Below, in pieces: positions 28,915-37,894 of a stretch of 64,000 nt of DNA. The position numbers and the translations under genes were made by a program. Source of the DNA: Methyloceanibacter stevinii (GTDB lineage: Bacteria > Pseudomonadota > Alphaproteobacteria > Rhizobiales > Methyloligellaceae). The stretch's first letter is position 1. Each line of letters opens with the position of its first letter. The notes beneath the pieces are model-generated. The model was not told the origin of the DNA and searched no databases. It saw only the letters and a program-made list of their open reading frames with translations. The DNA is taken from the NCBI RefSeq assembly GCF_001723355.1, contig NZ_LPWE01000011.1:248001-312000 (forward strand). Direction: 5' to 3'.

Positions 28915-30062
28915 AGCCAACCGACATTCCTCTGTCCGATCCCGACATCACCACGGCGGAACTCGAAGCGCTCAACGCTGTCTTGTCGTCGCCGCAGCTC
29001 TCGTCGGGTCCTGCTGTCGAAGCCTTCGAAGCGGCCTTCGCCGAATATACAGGCCGCAATTACGCGGTCGCCACCGCTAGCGGACGTCTCGCTATGATCT
29101 TGGCGCTCTACGCCCATGGAGTGGGGCCGGGCCAAGAGGTGATTGCTTCACCGTTCTCCTGGCGGGAGACGGCGGCGGCGATCGCGCACACGGGCGCCAA
29201 CACAGTCTTCGCCGACATCGACTATTGGTCGGGTACGATCACGCCGGGCAAGGTTTCCAAGGCGGTCAACGCCAGCACCTACGCGATTGTCGCCGCAAAC
29301 ACGAACGGCCACCCGGCCGCGTGGACGGAACTGCGGGAGATCGCGAAGGAGTACGGCCTCGTACTCATCGAGGATTCCACCGAGGCCATCGGCTCCGTCT
29401 ACAAGGGCGAGAAGGTCGGCAGCTTCGGCGATTGCGCGGTGTTCGATTTCTCCCAGCCCGGTCCGCTCATTTGCGGCGAGGGCGGGATGGTCGTGACGGA
29501 CGATCCGGACATTGCTTCCGCACTGCGGCGCTACCGCTCCCATGCACCCGACGAGCGAAGCTCCGTGGTGATCGGCGGCACGCCGGCCCTCGGTGCAGGG
29601 ATGAGCGATTTGGCCGCGGCGCTCGGGCTCGCGCAGCTCAATCGCATCGAGGAGATCCTCGAACGGCGCAAGCGCATCGAGCATTGGTATGCGAAGTCCG
29701 TGCAGACCTTCGAGGGAATCAAGCCGCCTTATGTGGGCCCTGACGTGGACGAGGTGCACTGGTTCCTGTTTCTCGTCCACCTCGGCACGCGCTTCACACG
29801 TTCAAGCTGCGAGGCCATTGTCGAGGACCTGCGCACCGAGAACGTCGAAGCGGCTATCTACAGCAGTCCGCTGCATCTGCAGCGCTACTATCTCGACAAG
29901 GGCTACCGCAAGGGCGACTTCTTCGTGACGGAGAAAGTCGCAGACCGTGCCGTAGCTCTGCCGTTCCATATCCATTTAACCGAAGAGCAGATCAGCTTCC
30001 TCGTTTCGACGATGAAGGACGCGTCCATCAATGTGGGCGCGGGCGCTGCGATTTACCTGTGA
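28911..30062 (+). CDS. DegT/DnrJ/EryC1-family protein lacking the PLP lysine
   Basis: A 383-residue protein of the sugar-aminotransferase-like DegT fold (fold type I). N-terminal SGPAVEAFEAAFAEYTGR, the PLP-ring Asp in LIEDSTEAIGS (Asp155) and GEGG (189-192) fit the family. In active members a Lys five residues before GEGG binds PLP; here that stretch is SQPGPLICGEGG and the position is Gly184. The enzyme therefore probably cannot be a normal aminotransferase. DegT-like genes occur in some nif clusters, role unknown. GTG 28911 overlaps the previous stop. The following ferredoxin starts 15 bases later. Confidence 0.75.
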   Translation: MKPTDIPLSDPDITTAELEALNAVLSSPQLSSGPAVEAFEAAFAEYTGRNYAVATASGRLAMILALYAHGVGPGQEVIASPFSWRETAAAIAHTGANTVFADIDYWSGTITPGKVSKAVNASTYAIVAANTNGHPAAWTELREIAKEYGLVLIEDSTEAIGSVYKGEKVGSFGDCAVFDFSQPGPLICGEGGMVVTDDPDIASALRRYRSHAPDERSSVVIGGTPALGAGMSDLAAALGLAQLNRIEEILERRKRIEHWYAKSVQTFEGIKPPYVGPDVDEVHWFLFLVHLGTRFTRSSCEAIVEDLRTENVEAAIYSSPLHLQRYYLDKGYRKGDFFVTEKVADRAVALPFHIHLTEEQISFLVSTMKDASINVGAGAAIYL

Positions 30063-30077
30063 GAGAAGGGCTGGGCA

Positions 30078-30381
30078 ATGCCAACACTGACCATCATGCC
30101 GTCAGGAAGACTATCGAAGCAAATGAGGCGCAACTGTTCTCGAAGTGCTGCTCGGCGCCGGTGAGCCGATCAACCACAAATGCGATGGAAAGGCCGAATG
30201 CGGCTCCTGTCACATCTTCGTGCAGGAAGGCCGCAAGGGCATTTCCCGGATGACCCCTGAAGAGAACGCCAAGCTCGATACGATTATCGGTGTCGGCTCC
30301 AAGTCGCGACTGGCCTGCCAGATCACGCTGGGGACCGAGCCGGTGACGGTGGAGCTGCTTGGCGAGTTTTCGGGATTCTAA
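30078..30381 (+). CDS. Plant-type 2Fe-2S ferredoxin; two frameshifts
   Basis: ATG 30078 (preceded by AGAAGGGCTGGGC) begins MPTLTIMPSG, continues KTIEANE in a second frame from about 30110 and TVLEVLLGAGEPINHKC in a third from about 30137. The cluster motif is CDGKAECGSC with a fourth Cys in RLACQITLG. Two missing bases give 101 residues (304+2 bases), typical of 2Fe-2S ferredoxins. It is one of several ferredoxins in the island and lies in the poorly known part of unit B, so it may serve NifB, a neighbour enzyme or nitrogenase. Confidence 0.8.
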
Positions 30382-30401
30382 AAGAAGAGGAGCCTAGAGC
30401 C

Positions 30402-30668
30402 ATGGCTAAGGAAGAGAAGACAGAGACGGACGAGGCCGCGGAAGCGGCGCCGGCCAAACCGGCTGTCACGATGATCCACGTGCGGTTCTCTGCCGACGGC
30501 AGCGTGAGCGAAATCGGTGAGCGCCCAACGGGCCTCACGCCGCAGGACTGGTTCAACCGGTTGAGCGACAAGGCGGGCACGAAATTCCAGCCGCTCTCGG
30601 GCGGGCGGGGCATTTTCCGTCTCCCGCCGGAAGAAGTCGAAGTGCTCAAGACGATGACTGCGAACTAG
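30402..30668 (+). CDS. Small nif-linked protein of unknown function
   Basis: An 88-residue protein. An acidic, alanine-rich N terminus (about 20 residues) precedes a compact region with TMIHVRFSADGSVSEIGERP, LTPQDWFNRLSDKAG and GGRGIFRLPPEEVEVL. I do not recognise a family. AGAGGAGCC precedes ATG 30402. It lies between the 2Fe-2S ferredoxin and the SIR2-like gene with short gaps, so it is part of unit B. A small partner or adaptor is possible but not shown. Confidence 0.6.
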   Translation: MAKEEKTETDEAAEAAPAKPAVTMIHVRFSADGSVSEIGERPTGLTPQDWFNRLSDKAGTKFQPLSGGRGIFRLPPEEVEVLKTMTAN

Positions 30669-30697
30669 CATGACCGCGAACTAGAAAGGCGGACGAA

Positions 30698-31624
30698 ATG
30701 TCGGCTGAACTGATCGATGAAATCCGCGCGGCCTTCGACGAAGGCCTCGCGATCCCGTATCTCGGACCTGGCGTGCTGGAACTGGCGGGAGACGCCTGCA
30801 CCGTTCCAGCCTCACCGGGCGCGCTTGTCGCGCGGCTCACCGAGAAGGCCAGCGTGCCGCATAAGATTCGCGACAATCTGACGGCGGCGGCGCAGTTCAT
30901 CGAAAACTTCAAGCACCGCAACACGGTGAAGGCCGCGATGACCGAAGCCTTCACCAGCGAGATGGAGCCGACGGATTTTCACCGCTATCTGGCGGCGCTA
31001 CCGAGCTGCCGCTGCTGGTTCATGCCTGGTACGACGATCTCCCCAACAAAGCGCTGGCAAGCCGTTCCGAGCCTTTGGGGCACTGCCCAGGGGATCAGCC
31101 AGACGGAGCACTACGGCCATTGGATTCACTATTTCGAATCGGACGCTACGCTCCTGCCAAATCCGCCGGAAAGTAAGTTCAGCGTCGAGAGTTGCGCCCC
31201 GGCGATGGCGCCGGACGAAGTGAAGCGCTGGGCGACGCTGCTTTACGAACCGCTGGGATCGATCGCGCCGGCACAGAACTATCTCGTCTCGGATACGGAC
31301 TTTGTCGAAGTGCTGACGGAGATCGACATTCAGACGCCGGTGCCCGAGCCCGTGCGCGACATCCGGAAGGGAAGGCATTTCCTATTCCTCGGATGCCGGT
31401 TCGGCAAACAGCTCGACCGGCTTTGGGCCCGGCAAGTTTCGAAGCGATCTTCCGACTTTCATTGGGCGGTGCTCCCGGGCGAGTTGACGAAGAACGAACT
31501 GCGCTTCCTCGAAGAGAAGAACATCAAGCGCATCGACATGACGCTCGAGGCGTTCGCCGAAGCGCTCATGGGAGGCGGCGCGAAGGTGGAAACCCAACAA
31601 CCCGAAATGGCGCTTGGCGCCTAA
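30698..31624 (+). CDS. SIR2-like protein of nif cluster; internal stretch read in wrong frame
   Basis: A 308-residue soluble protein resembling SIR2-like proteins found in some nif clusters: an N-terminal IPYLGPGVLELAG loop and FLFLGCRFGKQLDRLW later recall the SIR2_2 type nucleotide-binding fold. Canonical sirtuin catalytic residues are not obvious, so NAD-dependent deacylation should not be assumed. Between about 31003 and 31070 the ORF reads SCRCWFMPGTTISPT, but the neighbouring frame reads ELPLLVHAWYDDLPNKALAS, which looks native; a base loss followed by a compensating change is likely. GGCGGACGA precedes ATG 30698. Confidence 0.6.
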   Translation: MSAELIDEIRAAFDEGLAIPYLGPGVLELAGDACTVPASPGALVARLTEKASVPHKIRDNLTAAAQFIENFKHRNTVKAAMTEAFTSEMEPTDFHRYLAALPSCRCWFMPGTTISPTKRWQAVPSLWGTAQGISQTEHYGHWIHYFESDATLLPNPPESKFSVESCAPAMAPDEVKRWATLLYEPLGSIAPAQNYLVSDTDFVEVLTEIDIQTPVPEPVRDIRKGRHFLFLGCRFGKQLDRLWARQVSKRSSDFHWAVLPGELTKNELRFLEEKNIKRIDMTLEAFAEALMGGGAKVETQQPEMALGA

Positions 31625-31642
31625 TCGTCCGGAGATGAGATC

Positions 31643-32131
31643 ATGAGACTGGCTGAAGGTTTTGCGTCGGCGTCGCTCGACGAGTTGAAGGCGGCCCTCG
31701 ATGGAGGATCGCTCGTTATCTATTCCACGGGGCGCCCGCCGCTGCCCGACCACGATGTCACCCGCAGCGGCGTACTTGCGACGTTCACGTTTGCGTCGCC
31801 CGCGTTCAGCGCCGACTCGAGCGGTGACGACGACGGCGTCGTAGTTCCCGCCTTTGCACAGGACTCCGTGGAGGCCGAGAATGTGGGCACGCCAAGTTTC
31901 GCACGGGCACTGAAGGCCGACGGCACCGTTGTGGCCGACTTCTCGGTCGGCCCCGGCAAGACCGAGGTCAAGCTCTCGGAAGTGTCTGCCACGGGCGGTC
32001 ACCCGATAGCCGTCACCAGCATGCGCATGCCACTGCCGGCCGAAGAGGTCAGCTGGGAGAAGACCGGGTTTGGTCATGTCTACATGACCAGCGGTGACGA
32101 CCCCCGCAGAAAGATGTCTGTCCGCGGCTAG
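31643..32131 (+). CDS. Nif-linked protein of unknown function (162 aa)
   Basis: Acidic protein of 162 residues starting MRLAEGFASASLDELKAALD. A beta-rich middle contains DVTRSGVLATFTFASPAF and FGHVYMTSGDD lies near the end. I do not recognise the family. CCGGAGATGAG lies just before ATG 31643. It sits between the SIR2-like gene and a small 83-residue gene in the last part of unit B. No signal peptide or membrane helix, so it should be cytoplasmic. Confidence 0.6.
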   Translation: MRLAEGFASASLDELKAALDGGSLVIYSTGRPPLPDHDVTRSGVLATFTFASPAFSADSSGDDDGVVVPAFAQDSVEAENVGTPSFARALKADGTVVADFSVGPGKTEVKLSEVSATGGHPIAVTSMRMPLPAEEVSWEKTGFGHVYMTSGDDPRRKMSVRG

Positions 32132-32151
32132 CGCCAGGAGCAAGAAGGAGA

Positions 32152-32403
32152 GTGGACGTGTCCGGCGCGCTCGGGTTCTTCGTGGATTGGGACGGCAACC
32201 TGCGCAGTACGGCGGATCCCGGAGGCGGCTATCTGTGCGACGTCGATGGCGTCGCGCGCTATGTCGCCGTCACGACGAAGACCGGAACGCTCGTCCACGA
32301 AGCAACTCTGTATAGGACGCTGGATGCCGTCGCCAAAGCCGGGATCACCGCGAGCTTGGTCGACGGCTCCGTTCCTTGGGGCAAGAAATCCGAAGGTTTT
32401 TAA
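32152..32403 (+). CDS. Nif-linked small protein of unknown function (83 aa)
   Basis: An 83-residue protein from GTG 32152, preceded by AAGAAGGAG. It begins MDVSGALGFFVDWDGNLRST and ends with VPWGKKSEGF; the pattern suggests a small beta-rich domain. Family not recognised. It is the last gene of unit B and converges on the minus-strand TPR gene after twelve bases, with no clear terminator in between. Confidence 0.55.
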   Translation: MDVSGALGFFVDWDGNLRSTADPGGGYLCDVDGVARYVAVTTKTGTLVHEATLYRTLDAVAKAGITASLVDGSVPWGKKSEGF

Positions 32404-32415
32404 GTCCGACGGTTT

Positions 32416-32901
32416 CTAGAGACCGTCGGCCAGGTCCGCGATGACGGGCCAGCCGACGGTGCCGGCGGGATCGAGTATCGCCAGATGCTCGAGAATGGCG
32501 CACGCCCCGTCGCTCTCGCCGCGCCGGAGATAGATGAACGCCAGCGCCTTGAGCGTGTAGAGCGCAAAACGCCCGGCGCCGTCGGGAATTGGGTTCTGCG
32601 GCGTCCACATGCACCAGGCTTCGGGCCAGCCGGCTTGGCGTGCCGCTTCTCGCGTGCCGCATTCCGCGATGGCCTTCGCCTCGTCGAGACTGCCTTGATA
32701 GGTGTGGATCTTGTAGAGGCAGTAATAGACGGGCAGTGAGTCCGGCGCTGTCTCCAGCGCCTGCCGGAATACGCGGTCCGCCTCAGGCTTGTCGTGGCGA
32801 TAGGCCACGACACCTTCCTGCAGAAGCGCATCGATCGTTTCGGGCAGGGGCCCGAAATCGATCCCATCCCCGCCGCCGAGAACCTCCGCTGCAGCGCTCA
32901 C
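32416..32901 (-). CDS. TPR-repeat protein of nif cluster (second copy)
   Basis: A 161-residue helical-repeat protein: LQEGVVAYRHDKPEADRVF, PVYYCLYKIHTYQGSLDEA and FALYTLKALAFIYLRRGESD. It is similar in layout and many residues to the TPR protein at 26406. GTG 32901 overlaps the stop of the receiver gene (GTGA), giving a coupled two-gene operon that reads away from nifH. A longer open frame upstream is an arginine-rich shadow of the receiver gene and is not used. Function unknown; it may connect the degenerate receiver to nitrogenase factors. Confidence 0.7.
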   Translation of the reverse strand: MSAAAEVLGGGDGIDFGPLPETIDALLQEGVVAYRHDKPEADRVFRQALETAPDSLPVYYCLYKIHTYQGSLDEAKAIAECGTREAARQAGWPEAWCMWTPQNPIPDGAGRFALYTLKALAFIYLRRGESDGACAILEHLAILDPAGTVGWPVIADLADGL

Positions 32902-33338
32902 TTCAGCAGGTCCAGCGGAACCATCGGCAATTCGCGCCGCCCCAGCACGACGTCGACCTTGAAGCGTACGCCCTCGATCGTGAGCGGCTTGGGGATGATG
33001 CCGGCGGCGCCGGCGTCCAGTGTGGCCTTGGCCGTCGGATTGTCGGCGCTTTCCGCGATCAGCACGACCTGGGCGCCGGGGACCTTGTCTTTGATGTCGC
33101 CCAGCACATCCGCGCCCTGTTGCTCGACAATGTCCTGGCCGAGAAGGATCAGGTCCGGTCTCCACTCACAGGCCTTTTCATAGGCTTGGTCGAGAGTTGC
33201 AAGCTCATGCGTCTCGTTCTCGTCATGCAGCATGAACTGCAGGGCTGCGCGAACGATCTCGTCGTCGACGACAACGAAGATCCTCTTGTTCTCGACGGAC
33301 CGGGCCGTCTCAACACCGATTTGCATGTTGTCTCCCAC
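32898..33338 (-). CDS. Atypical response-regulator receiver domain without phospho-acceptor Asp
   Basis: A 146-residue single-domain receiver-like protein. The acidic pair is in FVVVDDEIV (Asp25, Asp26) and the conserved Lys is in IIPKPLT (Lys117), but the position of the phospho-acceptor Asp is Gly67 in PDLILLGQDIV. Phosphorylation at the usual site is therefore unlikely, and it may act as a constitutive or ligand-controlled protein partner. ATG 33338 is preceded by GGGAG. It diverges from nifH and a sigma-54-like element is present upstream on its strand, so NifA control is plausible. Confidence 0.75.
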   Translation of the reverse strand: MGDNMQIGVETARSVENKRIFVVVDDEIVRAALQFMLHDENETHELATLDQAYEKACEWRPDLILLGQDIVEQQGADVLGDIKDKVPGAQVVLIAESADNPTAKATLDAGAAGIIPKPLTIEGVRFKVDVVLGRRELPMVPLDLLK

Positions 33339-33362
33339 ACCTTTGTTGGCGGGGAGAAAGAA

Positions 33363-33378
33363 GCAAATTCCGTACCGC
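33363..33378 (-). promoter_or_regulatory. Possible sigma-54 promoter of the divergent receiver/TPR operon
   Basis: On the minus strand the sequence reads CGGTACGGAATTTGCT: GG and GC ten bases apart with a TTGCT -12 box. The -24 half is less perfect (GGTAC for GGCAC). It would start transcription about 12 bases before ATG 33338 and could use the NifA sites at 33465 and 33516, about 90-150 bases upstream. Confidence 0.45.
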
Positions 33379-33464
33379 CGCAGCGTCAGATCGTGGGCTC
33401 AGACCGATTTGCTTGAAAGGGCAGGTCTTCCAGCTCCGAACCGATGCAGAGCGCGAATTTCAGT

Positions 33465-33480
33465 TGTTCCAATCCCGACA
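33465..33480. promoter_or_regulatory. NifA upstream activator sequence, distal site of nifH
   Basis: TGTTCCAATCCCGACA matches TGT-N10-ACA. It is 122 bases upstream of the nifH -24/-12 element and could serve the divergent receiver gene too. Confidence 0.75.
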
Positions 33481-33515
33481 GACCAAGAGGGGGATGTCCG
33501 GCGATCCGGCCCTGA

Positions 33516-33531
33516 TGTCGGGTTCGGTACA
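33516..33531. promoter_or_regulatory. NifA upstream activator sequence, proximal site of nifH
   Basis: TGTCGGGTTCGGTACA matches TGT-N10-ACA and lies about 70 bases upstream of the nifH sigma-54 promoter. The DNA between it and the promoter is AT-rich, as expected for a bendable spacer, but I could not fix an IHF site. Confidence 0.75.
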
Positions 33532-33587
33532 TGCCTCGGATCAGGGGCGGAACTTCACGCATAACCCTGATTTAGAACGGTTATTAG

Positions 33588-34667
<1,080 letters not shown>

Positions 34668-34682
34668 TCAGAAAACCAGCGT

Positions 34683-34712
34683 ACCGGTCCCTCCCGTCGC
34701 GGAGGGGCCGGT
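34683..34712 (+). promoter_or_regulatory. Intercistronic hairpin between nifH and nifD
   Basis: ACCGGTCCCTCC (34683-34694) pairs with GGAGGGGCCGGT (34701-34712) through 12 pairs, one a G-U, around a six-base loop. No T run follows, so transcription probably continues. Such structures can protect the upstream nifH message from 3' decay and raise NifH over NifDK. Confidence 0.75.
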
Positions 34713-34750
34713 GCCCCCGATCAACATTCTAGACGAGATGAGGTAGCGCC

Positions 34751-36217
34751 ATGAGCTTGGCGACAGCTGAGAAGCTTGAAGACATCAAAGCGAGAAACAA
34801 GGAACTGGTCGACGAGGTCTTGGAGGCTTACCCCGCGAAAGCGAAGAAGAAGCGCGCCAAGCACCTCAACCAGTTCGATGAAGGAAAACCCGATTGCGGC
34901 GTGAAGTCGAACGTCAAGTCGATCCCCGGCGTCATGACCATTCGCGGTTGCGCCTATGCCGGGTCCAAGGGCGTGGTGTGGGGTCCGATCAAGGACATGA
35001 TCCATATCAGCCACGGTCCGGTCGGCTGCGGCCAGTACTCCTGGGCGGCCCGCCGGAACTACTATATCGGCACGACCGGCATCGACACGTTCGTGACGAT
35101 GCAGTTCACTTCCGACTTCCAGGAAAAGGACATCGTCTTCGGCGGCGACAAGAAGCTTGCCAAGATCATGGACGAGATCCAGGAACTGTTCCCGCTCAAC
35201 AAGGGCATCACGGTTCAGTCCGAATGCCCGATCGGTCTGATCGGCGACGACATCGAGGCCGTCTCGAAGTCGAAGTCCAAGGAGTATGACGGCAAGACCA
35301 TCGTCCCCGTCCGCTGCGAGGGCTTCCGCGGCGTGTCCCAGTCGCTCGGTCACCACATCGCCAACGACGCAGTTCGCGATTGGGTCTTCGACAAGGCGGG
35401 CGACAAGCCGGCCAAGTTCGAGTCGACCCCTTACGACGTTGCGATCATCGGCGACTACAATATCGGCGGCGATGCGTGGTCCTCGCGCATCCTTCTCGAA
35501 GAAATGGGCCTGCGGGTGATCGCTCAGTGGTCCGGCGACGGTTCGATCGCCGAACTGGAAGCCACGCCCAAGGCCAAGCTGAACGTTCTCCACTGCTACC
35601 GGTCGATGAATTACATCTCCCGGCACATGGAAGAGAAGTTCGGCATTCCGTGGGTCGAGTATAACTTCTTCGGTCCCTCCAAGATCGCCGAGAGCCTGCG
35701 CAAGATCGCCAGCCATTTCGACGACAAGATCAAGGAAGGCGCCGAGCGCGTCATCGCCAAGTATCAGGCGCTGATGGACGACGTCATCGCCAAGTACCGT
35801 CCGCGCCTCGAAGGCAAGAAGGTCATGCTGTTCGTCGGCGGCTTGCGCCCGCGGCACGTGATCGGTGCCTACGAAGACCTCGGTATGGAAGTCGTCGGCA
35901 CGGGCTACGAGTTCGGGCACAACGACGATTATCAGCGGACCACGCACTACGTGAAGGACGGCACGCTGATCTACGACGACGTCACGGGCTACGAGTTCGA
36001 GAAGTTCGTCGAGAAGATCGAGCCTGACCTGGTCGGGTCGGGCATCAAGGAAAAGTACGTCTTCCAGAAAATGGGTGTGCCGTTCCGGCAGATGCACTCT
36101 TGGGACTATTCCGGCCCGTATCATGGCTATGACGGCTTTGCCATCTTCGCCCGCGATATGGACATGGCCATCAACGCGCCCGTCTGGAAGCTGGCCCAAA
36201 CCCCTTGGAAGAACTGA
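34751..36217 (+). CDS. nifD: NifD, nitrogenase MoFe protein alpha chain
   Basis: A 488-residue subunit holding FeMo-cofactor. P-cluster cysteines are in [18 protein letters not shown] and [11 protein letters not shown]; the cofactor ligands are the Cys of [10 protein letters not shown] and the His of [15 protein letters not shown] near residue 450. Length and order are those of Mo-type NifD; Val and Fe-only forms are excluded by the cofactor-region residues and the absence of a delta subunit. ATG 34751 follows GATGAGGTAGCGCC. A second hairpin separates it from nifK. Confidence 0.99.
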   Translation: MSLATAEKLEDIKARNKELVDEVLEAYPAKAKKKRAKHLNQFDEGKPDCGVKSNVKSIPGVMTIRGCAYAGSKGVVWGPIKDMIHISHGPVGCGQYSWAARRNYYIGTTGIDTFVTMQFTSDFQEKDIVFGGDKKLAKIMDEIQELFPLNKGITVQSECPIGLIGDDIEAVSKSKSKEYDGKTIVPVRCEGFRGVSQSLGHHIANDAVRDWVFDKAGDKPAKFESTPYDVAIIGDYNIGGDAWSSRILLEEMGLRVIAQWSGDGSIAELEATPKAKLNVLHCYRSMNYISRHMEEKFGIPWVEYNFFGPSKIAESLRKIASHFDDKIKEGAERVIAKYQALMDDVIAKYRPRLEGKKVMLFVGGLRPRHVIGAYEDLGMEVVGTGYEFGHNDDYQRTTHYVKDGTLIYDDVTGYEFEKFVEKIEPDLVGSGIKEKYVFQKMGVPFRQMHSWDYSGPYHGYDGFAIFARDMDMAINAPVWKLAQTPWKN

Positions 36218-36228
36218 ACCGATTAGCC

Positions 36229-36259
36229 TCTCCTGCTTCGGCACGGCCGGAGCGGGAGA
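36229..36259 (+). promoter_or_regulatory. Intercistronic hairpin between nifD and nifK
   Basis: TCTCCTGCTTCGG (36229-36241) pairs with CCGGAGCGGGAGA (36247-36259): 13 pairs including two G-U, five-base loop. As with the nifH-nifD hairpin there is no T run, so an RNA-stability role is more likely than termination. Confidence 0.7.
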
Positions 36260-36292
36260 CCCTAACAGCGCACCCGCGCAAGGACAGATGTC

Positions 36293-37852
36293 ATGACCCA
36301 GAACGCTGAAAACGTCCTTGACCACTTCGACCTGTTCCGGCAGCCCGAATACAAGGAGATGCTGAAGAACAAGAAGGAGAAGTTCGAGGACCCCCATCCC
36401 GAGGCGGAAGTTGAGAAGATCCGCGAGTGGACGAAGACCCCTGAGTACCAGGAGAAGAACTTTGCCCGCGAGGCCCTGACGGTCAATCCGGCCAAGGCCT
36501 GCCAGCCGCTCGGCGCCGTGTTCGCCGCCGTTGGCTTCGAAGGAACCATTCCCTTCGTGCACGGCAGCCAAGGTTGCGTCGCCTACTACCGCAGCCATTT
36601 CTCCCGTCACTTCAAGGAGCCGAGTTCCTGCGTGTCGTCATCCATGACGGAGGACGCGGCAGTCTTCGGTGGCCTCAACAACATGGTCGACGGCCTCGCG
36701 AACACCTATTCGCTCTACGAGCCGAAGATGATCTCGGTGTCCACGACCTGCATGGCCGAGGTGATCGGTGACGACCTCAACGCGTTCATCAAGAACGCGA
36801 AGGAGAAGGGCTCCGTCCCCGAGGAGTTCGACGTGCCGTTCGCGCATACGCCGGCCTTCGTCGGTAGCCACATCACCGGCTACGACAACGTCATGAAGGG
36901 CATCTTCGAGCATTTCTGGGACGGCAAAGCCGGCACCACGGAGAAGCTCGAGCGCAAGCCCAATGGCAGCATCAACTTCATCGGTGGGTTCGACGGCTAC
37001 ACGGTCGGCAATCTGCGCGAGATCAAGCGCATCTTCGACGTGATGGGTGTCGAGTACACCATTCTCGGTGACAACAGCGACGTCTGGGATACTCCGACCG
37101 ACGGTGAGTTCCGCATGTATGACGGCGGCACCACGCTCGAGGAAGCAGCCGAGTCCCTTCATGCGAAGGCCACGATCTCCATGCAGCACTTCTGCACGGA
37201 GAAGACGCTGCCCTTCATCAAAGGCCATGGCCAGGAAGTCGTGTCCTTCAACCATCCGGTTGGCGTGGCTGGCACCGATAAGTTCCTGATGGAAGTCTCC
37301 CGCCTGACGGGCAAGGAGATCCCCGAGGAACTGGCCAAGGAACGTGGCCGCCTGGTGGATGCCATCGGCGATTCCTCCGCGCATATCCACGGTAAGAAGT
37401 TCGCGATCTACGGCGATCCGGACCTGTGCCTCGGCCTCGCCGGCTTCCTCTTGGAACTCGGCGCGGAGCCGACCCACATCCTTGCCACAAACGGCAGCAA
37501 GGGCTGGGCGAAGAAGGTGCAGGAGCTGCTCGACAGTTCGCCATACGGTGCCAACTGCCATGTCTATGCCGGCAAGGATCTGTGGCACATGCGGTCGCTG
37601 CTCTTCACCGAGCCGGTGGATTTCCTGATCGGCAACACCTACGGGAAATATCTCGAGCGCGACACGGGCACGCCCCTGATCCGCATCGGCTTCCCGGTGT
37701 TCGATCGTCACCACCACCATCGCCGTCCCGTCTGGGGCTACCAGGGTGGCATGAATGTTCTGATTACGATTCTCGACAAGATCTTCGACGAGATCGACCG
37801 GAACACGAATGTTCCCGCCAAGTCCGACTTCAGCTTCGATATCATCCGTTAG
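36293..37852 (+). CDS. nifK: NifK, nitrogenase MoFe protein beta chain
   Basis: A 519-residue subunit that shares the P-cluster with NifD. P-cluster cysteines lie in [27 protein letters not shown] and [12 protein letters not shown]. The N-terminal extension ([16 protein letters not shown]) and the C-terminal [20 protein letters not shown] are typical. Frame intact. nifE follows after 42 bases, so nifHDKENX is probably one transcription unit. Confidence 0.99.
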   Translation: MTQNAENVLDHFDLFRQPEYKEMLKNKKEKFEDPHPEAEVEKIREWTKTPEYQEKNFAREALTVNPAKACQPLGAVFAAVGFEGTIPFVHGSQGCVAYYRSHFSRHFKEPSSCVSSSMTEDAAVFGGLNNMVDGLANTYSLYEPKMISVSTTCMAEVIGDDLNAFIKNAKEKGSVPEEFDVPFAHTPAFVGSHITGYDNVMKGIFEHFWDGKAGTTEKLERKPNGSINFIGGFDGYTVGNLREIKRIFDVMGVEYTILGDNSDVWDTPTDGEFRMYDGGTTLEEAAESLHAKATISMQHFCTEKTLPFIKGHGQEVVSFNHPVGVAGTDKFLMEVSRLTGKEIPEELAKERGRLVDAIGDSSAHIHGKKFAIYGDPDLCLGLAGFLLELGAEPTHILATNGSKGWAKKVQELLDSSPYGANCHVYAGKDLWHMRSLLFTEPVDFLIGNTYGKYLERDTGTPLIRIGFPVFDRHHHHRRPVWGYQGGMNVLITILDKIFDEIDRNTNVPAKSDFSFDIIR

Positions 37853-37894
37853 CGGAGCGATTTGGGACGTAACTGAAACGGCGAGGGAAAAACG

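Noticed and set aside
30698-31624. Active NAD-dependent sirtuin
   Set aside because: Only loop-like resemblance to SIR2-like folds is visible; catalytic His and zinc cysteines are not recognised.
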